Below, one piece after another: positions 28,431-36,863 of a stretch of DNA of 64,000 bases. The notes under the pieces are model-generated. The model made no database searches and had not been told where the DNA came from. It saw only the letters and a program-made list of their open reading frames with translations. The DNA comes from Fermentibacter sp963718745 [NCBI: Candidatus Fermentibacterota bacterium] (GTDB lineage Bacteria > Fermentibacterota > Fermentibacteria > Fermentibacterales). The stretch is taken from contig OY970370.1 of NCBI GenBank assembly GCA_963718745.1, forward strand, positions 1,984,001 to 2,048,000, given 5' to 3'. Position numbers and translations under genes: made by a program. The first letter of the stretch is position 1. Every line of letters begins with the position of its first letter.

Positions 28431-29768
28431 ATGCGGGACTCGCCGCCGCAGACATCTCGAGGAGACCAGACACGCCACGAGGAAGAGGTATTCCTTGCCG
28501 TATCGGTCAGTCTCGGCGGTGAAACCCCTTCCCCCGGTGCGCCCGAGGAGCTCGCCTCCCTCGTCCGGACGGCCGGAGGGCGCGTTGTCGGCACGATCTC
28601 CCAGAACAGGAACACTCCTGACGGCTCCACCTTCATCGGGAAGGGGAAGCTCGAGGAGCTGAAGGAATCCGCGCAGGCGTACGGAGCCAACTCGGTCGTC
28701 TTCGATCACAATCTCACTCCGGCCCAGGTCTCCCGTCTCGAGGAGGCTACCGGCTGCAAGGTCATAGACCGGACCGAACTCATCATGTCGATTTTTGCCC
28801 GCCAGGCCAGGACTTCCGAATCGAAGCTCCAGGTCGAGCTCGCCCAGCTGAAGTACGCCCTTCCGAGGCTGACCGGAATGTGGCATCACTTCTCCAGGCT
28901 GGGTGGCGGCATAGGGACCCGGGGACCCGGAGAGACTCAGCTCGAGGTCGACAGGAGGAAGGCAAGGGCCAGGATCAGGCTGCTGGAGAAGGAGCTCGAA
29001 AAGATAGCGGGACGGAGGGACCGCCTCTCCTCGAAGCGCTCGGAAGCATTCCGCGTCGCTCTCACAGGCTATACGAACACGGGCAAGAGCACACTGCTGA
29101 ACCGCATCTGCGGCGCCGAGGCGTACAGCGCGGACAAGCTCTTCGCCACGCTCGACTCCACGACCAGGAGGCTCGGTCCGCGAAGCGCGGGAGGTACCGT
29201 CTTCTCCGACACCGTAGGCTTCATCGAAAGGCTGCCCGAGGGGCTCATAGCCAGTTTCTACAGCACGCTTTCGGTGGTCAGGGATGCGGACCTGCTGCTT
29301 CTCGTCGGCGATGCTTCGCATCCCTGCAGGGACATACAGATCGAATCGGTCAGGAGCACTCTCGAACGCATCGGGGCGGGCGACGTTCCGCGCATACAGG
29401 TCTGGAACAAGACAGACCTCGTGGAACCGGGTTCGCTGCCCGCCGGAGGCGTGCCAGTGTCCGCCCTCACCGGGCAGGGCGTAGGGGAGCTGCTCCGTAT
29501 CATCGAGAACGACAGGAGGAGCCGCCTCGAATGGTTCAGGATCAGGCTGCGTGGATCCGATGGCCGCCTGGAGAACTGGCTCCATGAGAACTGCATCGTG
29601 GAGAGTTCCGAGCGGACTGCGGAGGACCTGACGATTCTGGCGGGCGCTCTGTACGGCACAGACTCGGTGCGGGAGCGTCTCGCGGAGATCGATCCTGCGG
29701 CCTGGAGTCTGGAAATGGCAGCCTGGAGCGGGTCTCTGCCGGATGACGGCGGTCCGGTCCATGGATGA
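28431..29768 (+). CDS. hflX: Ribosome-associated GTPase HflX
   Basis: This 445-residue protein has the HflX N-terminal domain (GTISQNRNTPDGSTFIGKGK), a helical linker (GGGIGTRGPGETQLEVDRRK, near 165) and the GTPase domain. G1 is GYTNTGKSTLLN near 212, G3 is DTVGFIERLP and G4 is WNKTDL. HflX splits stalled or hibernating 70S ribosomes in stress. It starts two bases after the carD-like stop and overlaps the next gene by eight bases. Length is typical. Confidence 0.95.
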   Translation: MRDSPPQTSRGDQTRHEEEVFLAVSVSLGGETPSPGAPEELASLVRTAGGRVVGTISQNRNTPDGSTFIGKGKLEELKESAQAYGANSVVFDHNLTPAQVSRLEEATGCKVIDRTELIMSIFARQARTSESKLQVELAQLKYALPRLTGMWHHFSRLGGGIGTRGPGETQLEVDRRKARARIRLLEKELEKIAGRRDRLSSKRSEAFRVALTGYTNTGKSTLLNRICGAEAYSADKLFATLDSTTRRLGPRSAGGTVFSDTVGFIERLPEGLIASFYSTLSVVRDADLLLLVGDASHPCRDIQIESVRSTLERIGAGDVPRIQVWNKTDLVEPGSLPAGGVPVSALTGQGVGELLRIIENDRRSRLEWFRIRLRGSDGRLENWLHENCIVESSERTAEDLTILAGALYGTDSVRERLAEIDPAAWSLEMAAWSGSLPDDGGPVHG

Positions 29769-30198
29769 CATCACCAGGAGGAAGATCGTGGACCGCCTCG
29801 TAAGAAGGCTTCAGGGCATCAGCGATCTCCACGGGACAGGGATCATCAGCACTCAGATCCTGGGCAGACAGCTGTTCCAGCTGGCCAGTTCGAAGGAAGC
29901 ATGGCTGCTCGCATGCTCCGTGAACGACGACGAGCGGGAGGCGAGGCGCCTCCTGATGAGACTCCACGACCCGGAACGCTGGCGCTCAGACTCCTCCGAA
30001 TCAGAGGAGCGCAGGAGGAGCCTTCTGGAGGAGAGGCTTTCCGAAGCTTTCCTCTCCGGGGGGGCACCCTGCGAGCAGTTCCTGGAAGCCATTATCGACA
30101 CCGCCTGCCTGCCCTTCTTCATAGGATTCGTGCGCGACAGGGCCGGAGCCCGCGAAGTGCCCAGGGTCAGCGGCGGAAGGGTGAAGGTGCTTGACTAG
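29761..30198 (+). CDS. Hypothetical helical protein
   Basis: This 145-residue protein is predicted almost wholly alpha-helical and highly charged (DDITRRKIVDRLVRRLQG, then ESEERRRSLLEERLSEAF). It has one hydrophobic patch near the end (DTACLPFFIGFVRD). I do not recognise the family. Its ATG at 29761 overlaps the hflX stop; an in-frame ATG at 29743 is also possible. It in turn overlaps the TTG start of the flippase-like gene. Conservation of this position next to hflX in related genomes would be the best clue to its role. Confidence 0.65.
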   Translation: MDDITRRKIVDRLVRRLQGISDLHGTGIISTQILGRQLFQLASSKEAWLLACSVNDDEREARRLLMRLHDPERWRSDSSESEERRRSLLEERLSEAFLSGGAPCEQFLEAIIDTACLPFFIGFVRDRAGAREVPRVSGGRVKVLD

Positions 30199-31279
30199 GC
30201 CCGGGGAGACCTCCGGTGCTCCACCCGGCGGGGCTGACGGTCAGAAACCCCTGGTGAAGCGTACGATCCCGGTGATCCTGGGCGTAATCCTCACAAGCGC
30301 ATCCATCTATTATCTCGTGCGGGTCTCCGTCGAAAACATCAGAGCCGCGGGCGGGATTTCGGCACTCCTCAACTTCGACCCTCTGCTCCTGGGGGCCTCC
30401 ATGGCCGTGCTGCAGCTTCATTTCCTCGCCGCTGCATGGTCCTGGAAACGGGTCTGCGGCGTCTCGGGCGGAAAGCTCGGGATCAGGAAGGCATATGCCA
30501 TCCACTTCGTCTCTCTCATAGGCAAGTACATCCCCGGCAAGGTCTGGGCCGCCGTGGGCAAGGTAGGGCTGTCAAGGAGTGCGGGAGTGTCCACGGCCTC
30601 GGCCGGGCGGGCGCTGGTGCTCGAAACGCTTTTCATCGTCTCGTGCTCGCTCATCGTCTCTCTGCCGCTCGTCCCGATGATATCGGACAAGCTCGGCATC
30701 GATCTCGCGCTCAGCCTCACCGCTCTCGGCGTGGTCATCTTCGCACTTCTGCTGACCGCGCATCCCGGTGCCCACCGCAGGCTCACAGGGCTCGTGCGCC
30801 GGATCGCCGGCAGGGACCTGTCCTGCGTGGATCCCGGCTTCTCCAGCGTACTCAGGCTGACGCCCGTCTACCTGTTCGTCTACCTGCTGCTCGGGATCGC
30901 CTTCCAGCTCCTCGCCCTCAGCTTCGGCATCCATCTCCCGTTCCTGCAGGGCCTCGCCCTCTTCCCGACTTCGGTGGGCGTCGGTTTTCTGGTCCTTTTC
31001 GCTCCGGCCGGGATCGGAGTCAGCGAGGTCACCCTCCTGTGGCTCATGAAGCTCGTGGTGGAGCCGGCGGAGCAGGGAGCGCTGCCGCTGCTCGCGCTGG
31101 CATCCCGCCTGTGGATGACCATTGCCGAGTTGATGGCATTCTCCATCGCTGTCTCGATCTGGGGTGGAAGGAAGGCCATACTTGCGGCCCTGTCCGAAAA
31201 GGCCGACGGGAACGCGACCGGACCCGCTGGAGGGTCAGATGGTTCCGAGTGCCAGCCCTTCGACGATGACGTGCGGTAG
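30191..31279 (+). CDS. Lysylphosphatidylglycerol synthase-type flippase-like membrane protein
   Basis: This 362-residue protein has about eight transmembrane segments with the LPG_synthase_TM/UPF0104 pattern, notably FVSLIGKYIPGKVWAAVGK near 105 and LFAPAGIGVSEVTLLW near 272. Bacterial members are flippase-like or glycolipid-related; no soluble aminoacyl-transferase domain follows, so this is not a full MprF. The start is a TTG at 30191 overlapping the upstream stop and preceded by GAAGGTG. It is the last gene of the EIIA-guaB-hflX run, and its 3' end overlaps pmbA by 45 bases in convergent orientation. Confidence 0.78.
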   Translation: MTRPGETSGAPPGGADGQKPLVKRTIPVILGVILTSASIYYLVRVSVENIRAAGGISALLNFDPLLLGASMAVLQLHFLAAAWSWKRVCGVSGGKLGIRKAYAIHFVSLIGKYIPGKVWAAVGKVGLSRSAGVSTASAGRALVLETLFIVSCSLIVSLPLVPMISDKLGIDLALSLTALGVVIFALLLTAHPGAHRRLTGLVRRIAGRDLSCVDPGFSSVLRLTPVYLFVYLLLGIAFQLLALSFGIHLPFLQGLALFPTSVGVGFLVLFAPAGIGVSEVTLLWLMKLVVEPAEQGALPLLALASRLWMTIAELMAFSIAVSIWGGRKAILAALSEKADGNATGPAGGSDGSECQPFDDDVR

Positions 31280-32530
31280 CCTGTCGGTGCCTACCCCGTA
31301 GAGAGTGTCCTCGACTTCCGAAATCCTCCGGAACAGGTCGAAGGCGTTTCCCTCCAGGCAGCAGCCCGCCCTGAGCGGTGCCGCGGCACGGCCTCCCGAG
31401 ATGGAGAATGCAGCCGCGATCGGGATCCTGAACACACCCTCGAGGACGTTGCCCGAACCTCCGGGCAGCAGTTCCGCCACCAGGATGCCGCCCTCGGCCC
31501 CGGCCATCAGTCCGGCCAGGTCGCTCGATCCCGTGTCGAGGGCGAGGTTGGTGCAGACGGGCACCGGCATCTCGCCGGGATTCACCCCGGCCGATCCCGT
31601 CGATGAGGTCCCGCATGCCGCAGCGCTCGCCAGGTCATGAACGTGCTCGCTGAAGACGCCCTTCTCCACCAGGCAACGGTCGCTGGTTGCGACGCCTTCG
31701 GCGTCGAACGGAGCAGATGCGCCTCCGAACGGGAGCCTGGGTCTGTCGTGGAGAGTGAAGGCATCCGACCCGACCCTCTGCCCGGCCTGGATGCCGGAGA
31801 AGCCCCTCTCACGGGTCCATCCCGCGGCCTGGCTGCGGATGGTCTGCAGCAGAGTCCCGAGCACTCTCGGTGAGAGGACGGCTGACACGGGTTTCGACGG
31901 CGGACGCACCTTTCTCGTTTCGGGGGGGCACGGCATGAGGCCGTCCACGATCCTGGACGGGTCGCCTACCGGAAGCCCGGTGACGAAGCGGCTGTGCCTG
32001 ACCGTGAGTCCGTCGGGTCCAGCGAATGTGATGACCAGGGATATCTCGAGAACGGTCTTCGAGTACTCCCCCTCGAAACCCGAGGTGTTCGCAAGGCAGA
32101 CGTCGATTGTCCTGCGGGAGATGGATCCCCTCGCGGCCGACCTCGGCCACAGGGCGGCGAGCTCCTCCTCGACTCCGAGCAGGAGGCCGGTCAGGTCCTC
32201 CAGCCCGATCGAGGAAGCCTGACGGTGCGCGATATCGACGGGTTGGAATGCGCAGGGACCCGGGAAGCGGAAAGAGGCATCCGGGCCGATTCTGGAAAGA
32301 GAGATGGCCTGATCGATCAATGCGGGGGAGCCTACGGAGCCCGACACCGAACCGATTCCCAACCTGCCGTTGCGGACGATCCTCACGGAGGTGCTCGATT
32401 CCTCCCTGCTGGCTCGCACCAGACCGCCGCCCGGGGCGATGGTGGCTGTTCCGACATCGGCCGAGAGCGTCATGACCTCCGCCGCTTCCGAAACCCGGGA
32501 GGCGGCGTCGAGTATTGCGAGGGCCTTCAT
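31235..32530 (-). CDS. pmbA: PmbA/TldE subunit of the TldD-PmbA metalloprotease
   Basis: This 431-residue protein of the PmbA_TldD family lacks the HExxxH metal motif, as expected for the TldE/PmbA subunit. Conserved features include DRPRLPFGGASAPFDAEGV near 275 and a C-terminal beta domain with GNVLEGVFRIPIAAAF. With TldD it forms a heterodimer that degrades unfolded peptides and matures ribosomally made peptides (microcin B17, CcdA degradation in E. coli). The ATG overlaps the tldD stop as ATGA. Confidence 0.9.
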   Translation of the reverse strand: MKALAILDAASRVSEAAEVMTLSADVGTATIAPGGGLVRASREESSTSVRIVRNGRLGIGSVSGSVGSPALIDQAISLSRIGPDASFRFPGPCAFQPVDIAHRQASSIGLEDLTGLLLGVEEELAALWPRSAARGSISRRTIDVCLANTSGFEGEYSKTVLEISLVITFAGPDGLTVRHSRFVTGLPVGDPSRIVDGLMPCPPETRKVRPPSKPVSAVLSPRVLGTLLQTIRSQAAGWTRERGFSGIQAGQRVGSDAFTLHDRPRLPFGGASAPFDAEGVATSDRCLVEKGVFSEHVHDLASAAACGTSSTGSAGVNPGEMPVPVCTNLALDTGSSDLAGLMAGAEGGILVAELLPGGSGNVLEGVFRIPIAAAFSISGGRAAAPLRAGCCLEGNAFDLFRRISEVEDTLYGVGTDRLPHVIVEGLALGTI

Positions 32531-33912
32531 CGCCTGTCCCCCGGTACGAAAACGAGCGTATGGGGGGCGCCGTAAGCTACGGGCAGTAGGCCGTCTCCAG
32601 CCATGGAGCAGCCTCCAGGGCCGCTGAATAGCTCGAGATCCGAACCGACGCACTGGACGGACTTGAGGAAATCGAAGACCCGGCCGCTTATAGTTACCGG
32701 GCCGGTCAGGACCGGTGTCCTTCCCGACTCCATCCTCCAGCCCAGCCTGGATGTCAGCGAGAAGCTGCCCATGTCCGTGGAACCGCTGATGGAGCCGACC
32801 AGATAGAGCCCGTCGTCCAGCATCGCGGTCATGGAATCCTTCGACATGCTCCCCGGCGCAAGATAGGTGCAGGTCATGCGGGCCACTGGGAGGGAGCCGA
32901 ATCCATTGGCCCTCGCGTTCCCCGTAGGGCGCTCACCTGCGGCTCCCGCCGTCTCGAGCGTGTGCAGCAGGCTCACCAGCGTCCCGGAGGAGACCAGGAC
33001 CGTCCTTCCCCCCGAAACGCCTTCGTCGTCGAATGCGCAGCTCCCCGGCAGCTCGAAATGGGTCGCATCGTCGACGATGTTGACGCAGGGGGAGGCTATC
33101 CTGCTCCCCCTCTTCAGATAGCCGCCCAGGGAGGATGCGAGCGGGTGGGCGCCCGATTCGCACAGGTGTCCGAAGACCTCGTGGATGAACACGCCGGCCA
33201 TCTCGGGGTCGAGCAGGTACCTTCCCCCGGGTTCGGGAGGCTCGACCGCCGAGTCCAGTGCCGATGCCTCGGCAGCAACCTCCGTGACCAGGGCCTCCCT
33301 CGACCTGAAGAACTCCAGCCCCGCCCGTCCCGCCCTCTCCCGCGAGGCCAGCAGGCCCGTCGTCCTGGACAGGGCGTCGAATCGGAAGCCGCAGAAGTGC
33401 TCCTCCTCGACGATGTCGACACCGATGGAATTCAGGACCGCCTTCGTCCTCCGGTAGTCACGGTAGCTCACCCTGGACGGGGCCCCGCGGGTTTCGGACC
33501 CGAGAAGCTCGCAGTATCTGCGGCAGAGGAATGCCTTGTCGGAGGCCGGTGCATCGTCGACGGGCTCGATCACGGCGGGGCGCCAGATCTCGTTCCGGAC
33601 GGGCGCCTTCGCAAGCCTGACCGAGCCTCTCCCGCCGGCAGTCAGAGCCGCTCCGACAGCCTTGTCGACGACCGCGGCCGGGTCCCTGTCCGCCGGGGCC
33701 GAGGCGGCTCCCCAGGTGCCTCCGGAGAGCGCGCGGACATGGAATCCGGTTTCCGCCGAGGACGACATGTCGGATGGATTGGAACCGGAGTGCTCCATGG
33801 AGAAGGATTTCCTGGTCTCGATCCGTATCTCGAGGAAATCGCACTGCGTCCCCCGGACCGCCTTCCCGGCCAGGTCACGGAGTTCCTCGAAGCGGTCGGC
33901 GGGAGACTTCAG
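32527..33912 (-). CDS. tldD: TldD catalytic subunit of the TldD-PmbA metalloprotease
   Basis: This protein of about 461 residues has the metal site HEVFGH (FIHEVFGHLCES, near 245), the TldD hallmark, and family motifs SCAFDDEGVSGG and NARANGFGSLP. No ATG, GTG or TTG lies near the expected N-terminus. The first plausible codon is CTG at 33912, whose CTGA overlaps the stop of the upstream TPR gene, mirroring the ATGA overlap with pmbA. The next in-frame ATG (in FSMEHSG, near residue 38) would remove part of the N-terminal domain. The true start is therefore uncertain, but the function is secure. Confidence 0.88.
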   Translation of the reverse strand: MKSPADRFEELRDLAGKAVRGTQCDFLEIRIETRKSFSMEHSGSNPSDMSSSAETGFHVRALSGGTWGAASAPADRDPAAVVDKAVGAALTAGGRGSVRLAKAPVRNEIWRPAVIEPVDDAPASDKAFLCRRYCELLGSETRGAPSRVSYRDYRRTKAVLNSIGVDIVEEEHFCGFRFDALSRTTGLLASRERAGRAGLEFFRSREALVTEVAAEASALDSAVEPPEPGGRYLLDPEMAGVFIHEVFGHLCESGAHPLASSLGGYLKRGSRIASPCVNIVDDATHFELPGSCAFDDEGVSGGRTVLVSSGTLVSLLHTLETAGAAGERPTGNARANGFGSLPVARMTCTYLAPGSMSKDSMTAMLDDGLYLVGSISGSTDMGSFSLTSRLGWRMESGRTPVLTGPVTISGRVFDFLKSVQCVGSDLELFSGPGGCSMAGDGLLPVAYGAPHTLVFVPGDRR

Positions 33913-34664
33913 TTGTCCACCTGTCCGGCATCCGGTGAGAAGAACCCGGTGGCGGCGAGATCGTCGAGCAGCATCCGTGCCGAATCGGAACAGACGCCTT
34001 CGGGGGAGAGGTAGAGGCATTGCTGGAGCAGTGCAGAGCCCCGTACAAGATCGCCCCATGCTACATAGAGCTTGCCCAGCCTGAAGCACGAAGGCGCATG
34101 GCCCGATTCGACCCCCCAGTCGAGGAGTTCGAGCGCACGCTCCTCTCCCCCGGAGGCAATCTCGGTTCCGGACAGGAGGACCGAGGCTTCCAGAGCCGTC
34201 TGTCCTCCGAGCTCGAGAGCCCTTTCGAGGGATCGGACGGCCTGTGCGGTGTCGGAGCACGCCAGAGCCGACGTACCGGCCAGGAGCCATGCAGCGCCGT
34301 TCGTCGAGGCCGCCTCGGCCGCCCTCCGGGCGAAAACCGATGCCTCGTCCGCCCTGCAGGTCTCCATCAGGAGTCCCGCAAGCTCCATGAGGCCGGGCGG
34401 ATCGGCGGGGAAGGAGTCCGTGTACTGCCTGAGGTACATCTCGGACTGCTCCCATGCCTGCCTCATCCTGTAGATCCTCCCCAGGCCGAGTACGGCCTGC
34501 GGGCAGTCGGGATCCAGCCGCAGGGCATCCCTGAATCCGCTCTCGGCCTGTTCGAGCAGGCCCTGCTCCAGATAGGCCTCCGCAGTCTCGCACCGCAACT
34601 GGACCCGTGCTTCGTCGAACTGTGTCAGAGTGGCAAGGATTGCTGCCGCGATCAAAGGGACCAT
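33909..34664 (-). CDS. Exported TPR-repeat protein
   Basis: This 251-residue protein has a short hydrophobic N-terminus (MVPLIAAAILATLTQ) that may be a signal or anchor. Five or six tetratricopeptide-type helix pairs follow, the clearest being AEAYLEQGLLEQAESGFRDA and LGLGRIYRMRQAWEQSEMYL. TPRs mediate protein contacts; no enzyme domain is seen. It is the promoter-proximal gene of a three-gene set with tldD and pmbA and may help present substrates or sit in the envelope, but that is inference. Confidence 0.75.
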   Translation of the reverse strand: MVPLIAAAILATLTQFDEARVQLRCETAEAYLEQGLLEQAESGFRDALRLDPDCPQAVLGLGRIYRMRQAWEQSEMYLRQYTDSFPADPPGLMELAGLLMETCRADEASVFARRAAEAASTNGAAWLLAGTSALACSDTAQAVRSLERALELGGQTALEASVLLSGTEIASGGEERALELLDWGVESGHAPSCFRLGKLYVAWGDLVRGSALLQQCLYLSPEGVCSDSARMLLDDLAATGFFSPDAGQVDN

Positions 34665-34744
34665 GGCTCCCCCCGGGCTATATGAGAGTAGTATTATACC
34701 CGGCGCGGTCGAACTCCGTCACTTTCCTTCCCGAGGAGCCTCGA
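34665..34744 (+). promoter_or_regulatory. Divergent promoter region between the TPR gene and lpd
   Basis: TATTAT at 34692-34697 is a fair -10 for lpd, about 48 bases upstream of its ATG. GAGGAG just before the ATG is the ribosome-binding site. No strong -35 is seen at 17 bp. Confidence 0.3.
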
Positions 34745-36109
34745 ATGACCCGTTATGATCTCGTCGTCATCGGTTCGGGCCCTGCAGGCTACATCCCTGC
34801 CATCAGGGCGGCGCAGATGGGTGCGAAGGTCGCCCTGACAGAAGAGGAAGACCTCGGAGGAACCTGTCTGAACAGGGGTTGCATCCCCACCAAGACGCTC
34901 GCTGCGACTGCGGACCTGCTGCATGCCGCAAGGAACGCAGGCAGGATGGGTCTGAAGGGCTCTCTCGAACTCGACTTCGCCTCGGCTGCCAGGAGGAGAG
35001 ACCTTGTCGTGACCAGGCTGAGGAAGGGCATCGAGGCCAGGCTGGCCGGCCTCGGTGTGGCGATTCTCAGGGGGAGGGCGTCCATCTCCGCTCCCGACGC
35101 GGTCGTCGTCGACGGCGAAACCTGCTCCACTTCGAACATCCTCGTGGCGACAGGCTCCCTTCCCGCCTTCCCCGGCCCCCTGAGGGTCGAAGGAGCCCTC
35201 TCGAGCACCGAGGTGCTCGCCTGGAAGGAGCTCCCGGGCTCTCTCGTGATCGTCGGAGGCGGCGTCGTCGGATGCGAGTTCGCATCCATCCTCGGCATCT
35301 TCGGCGTCTCGGTTACCGTTCTCGAGATGATGGACGACATCCTCCCCGGGATCGACCGGGATATCTCCGGGGTGGTGAGGAATTCGCTCTCCCGTGCCGG
35401 GGTGAAGATCATGACCGGGGTGGCGGCCTCCGAAGCCGAGGTGTCGCCCGGCAAGGCGAAAGTGGTGCTTGCAGACGGGTCCTCCGTCGAGGCGGAAGCG
35501 CTGCTCGTCGCGGCGGGCAGAGTACCCAGGCTGGACCTCCAGGGGCTTTCCGAATGCGGTGTTGAATTCGACAGGAAGGGTATCCACGTCGATTCCCGCC
35601 TTCGGACGAGCGTCCGGGGCATCTATGCCGCCGGGGACGTCACTGGACTGTGGCAGCTCGCCCACGCTGGAAGCGCCCAGGGCCTGGCCGCGGTGGAGGG
35701 AATCTTCGGGAGCGCCGGTGCCCGCCCCGCTCCGGATCCCGACCTCATGCCCGCCTGTGTTTTCACCTCGCCGGAGATAGCCCAGGTGGGCCCCGGCGAG
35801 GAGGAGTGGAACAGGAGGGGTGTCCCCGTCGAGGTCAGGAAGGCGAAGTACGTTTCGAACGGTCGTGCAATGGGGCTGGGCGAGACCGAAGGAGTGGTGA
35901 AGCTTATCGCCTCCGCCGCCGACGGGAGGCTTGTCGGCGTGCAGATGGTGGGAAGGGATGCGAGCAGCCTCATAGGGGAGGCCCTCGTCGCAGTCAGCCA
36001 GGGCCTGGAGGCATCCAGGCTCGGGGAGATGATCCATCCCCATCCCACTCTTACCGAACTCTTCATGGAAGCCGGGGAGGATTACGGCCTCGGATCGATC
36101 CATGGCTGA
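34745..36109 (+). CDS. lpdA: Dihydrolipoyl dehydrogenase
   Basis: This 454-residue flavoprotein disulfide reductase has an FAD-binding GSGPAG (near 10-15) and the redox disulfide GTCLNRGCIPTKT (near 40-52). A second Rossmann fold reads VIVGGGVVGCEFASILG. GIYAAGDVTG and the C-terminal catalytic His-Glu pair (HPHPTLTE) complete the family signature. It reoxidises dihydrolipoamide of the E2 or GcvH partners with NAD. No E1/E2 or glycine-cleavage genes are adjacent. A ribosome-binding site (GAGGAG) marks the ATG at 34745. It overlaps mazG by eight bases. Confidence 0.93.
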   Translation: MTRYDLVVIGSGPAGYIPAIRAAQMGAKVALTEEEDLGGTCLNRGCIPTKTLAATADLLHAARNAGRMGLKGSLELDFASAARRRDLVVTRLRKGIEARLAGLGVAILRGRASISAPDAVVVDGETCSTSNILVATGSLPAFPGPLRVEGALSSTEVLAWKELPGSLVIVGGGVVGCEFASILGIFGVSVTVLEMMDDILPGIDRDISGVVRNSLSRAGVKIMTGVAASEAEVSPGKAKVVLADGSSVEAEALLVAAGRVPRLDLQGLSECGVEFDRKGIHVDSRLRTSVRGIYAAGDVTGLWQLAHAGSAQGLAAVEGIFGSAGARPAPDPDLMPACVFTSPEIAQVGPGEEEWNRRGVPVEVRKAKYVSNGRAMGLGETEGVVKLIASAADGRLVGVQMVGRDASSLIGEALVAVSQGLEASRLGEMIHPHPTLTELFMEAGEDYGLGSIHG

Positions 36110-36863
36110 CGCCTCCGCCCGCATGGAACTCCTTCTCGATACTGTCAGGAGGCTCCGGGCTCCTGGAGGATGCGAGTGGGATCGCAGCCAGACGGTCGCA
36201 TCCCTCCGCCCCTTTCTCCTCGAGGAAGCCTACGAAGTGGCCGAAGCTGCCGAAAAAGGAGACTGGGAAGCACTCCGGATCGAACTGGGCGACCTCCTGC
36301 TCCACATCGTGATGGATGCGGGCATAGCCGAGGAGGAGGGCCGCTTCGACCTGGCCGACGTCGCGGATGGAATACGCGAGAAGCTCGTCAGGAGGCACCC
36401 CCATGTCTTCGGGAGCAGGGCGGACCTCTCTCCCGGCGACGTGGAGAGACAGTGGGAGAGGATCAAGTCAGGAGAGAAGCGCGATGAAGGATTCTTCGCA
36501 TCACTGCCCCGTTCGATGCCCGCGCTGCAGATGGCCTGGAGGGTCCAGCAGCGTGCCTCGGATGTCGGCAGCATCCTCCCCGACCCACGGGAATCCAGCG
36601 AGCGATCCTGCGCTTCGATGGAGCGTCTCGCCTGCGGTAACGTCGGTCCGGGCGGGATCGGAGACGAGATCGGCAGGCTCCTTTTCCTGGTCGTCAACAT
36701 TTCCAGGCAGTCCGGGATCGAGCCGGAAGCCGCACTCAAAAATGCCTGCCGCGCCTTCATGGCCGGCCTGGAGGAGTCCCCCCCCGATTTCACGGAACCG
36801 GGGGCGTCAGAATGTGTTGTTCCTGTGACAGGTCCACCCATCAAGAGAGAGAGGTTCGCGTGA
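36102..36863 (+). CDS. mazG: MazG nucleoside triphosphate pyrophosphohydrolase
   Basis: This 253-residue protein has two MazG domains. The first is canonical: APGGCEWDRSQTVASLRPFLLEEAYEVAEA with the ELGDLLLHIV metal helix, quoted here only in part. A less conserved second domain has IGRLLFLVVNISRQSG. MazG hydrolyses NTPs, including (d)NTPs and possibly ppGpp, to monophosphates. Length and duplicated layout match E. coli MazG. It overlaps lpd at the 5' end, and its TGA overlaps the GTG start of the protease gene (GTGA). Confidence 0.9.
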   Translation: MADASARMELLLDTVRRLRAPGGCEWDRSQTVASLRPFLLEEAYEVAEAAEKGDWEALRIELGDLLLHIVMDAGIAEEEGRFDLADVADGIREKLVRRHPHVFGSRADLSPGDVERQWERIKSGEKRDEGFFASLPRSMPALQMAWRVQQRASDVGSILPDPRESSERSCASMERLACGNVGPGGIGDEIGRLLFLVVNISRQSGIEPEAALKNACRAFMAGLEESPPDFTEPGASECVVPVTGPPIKRERFA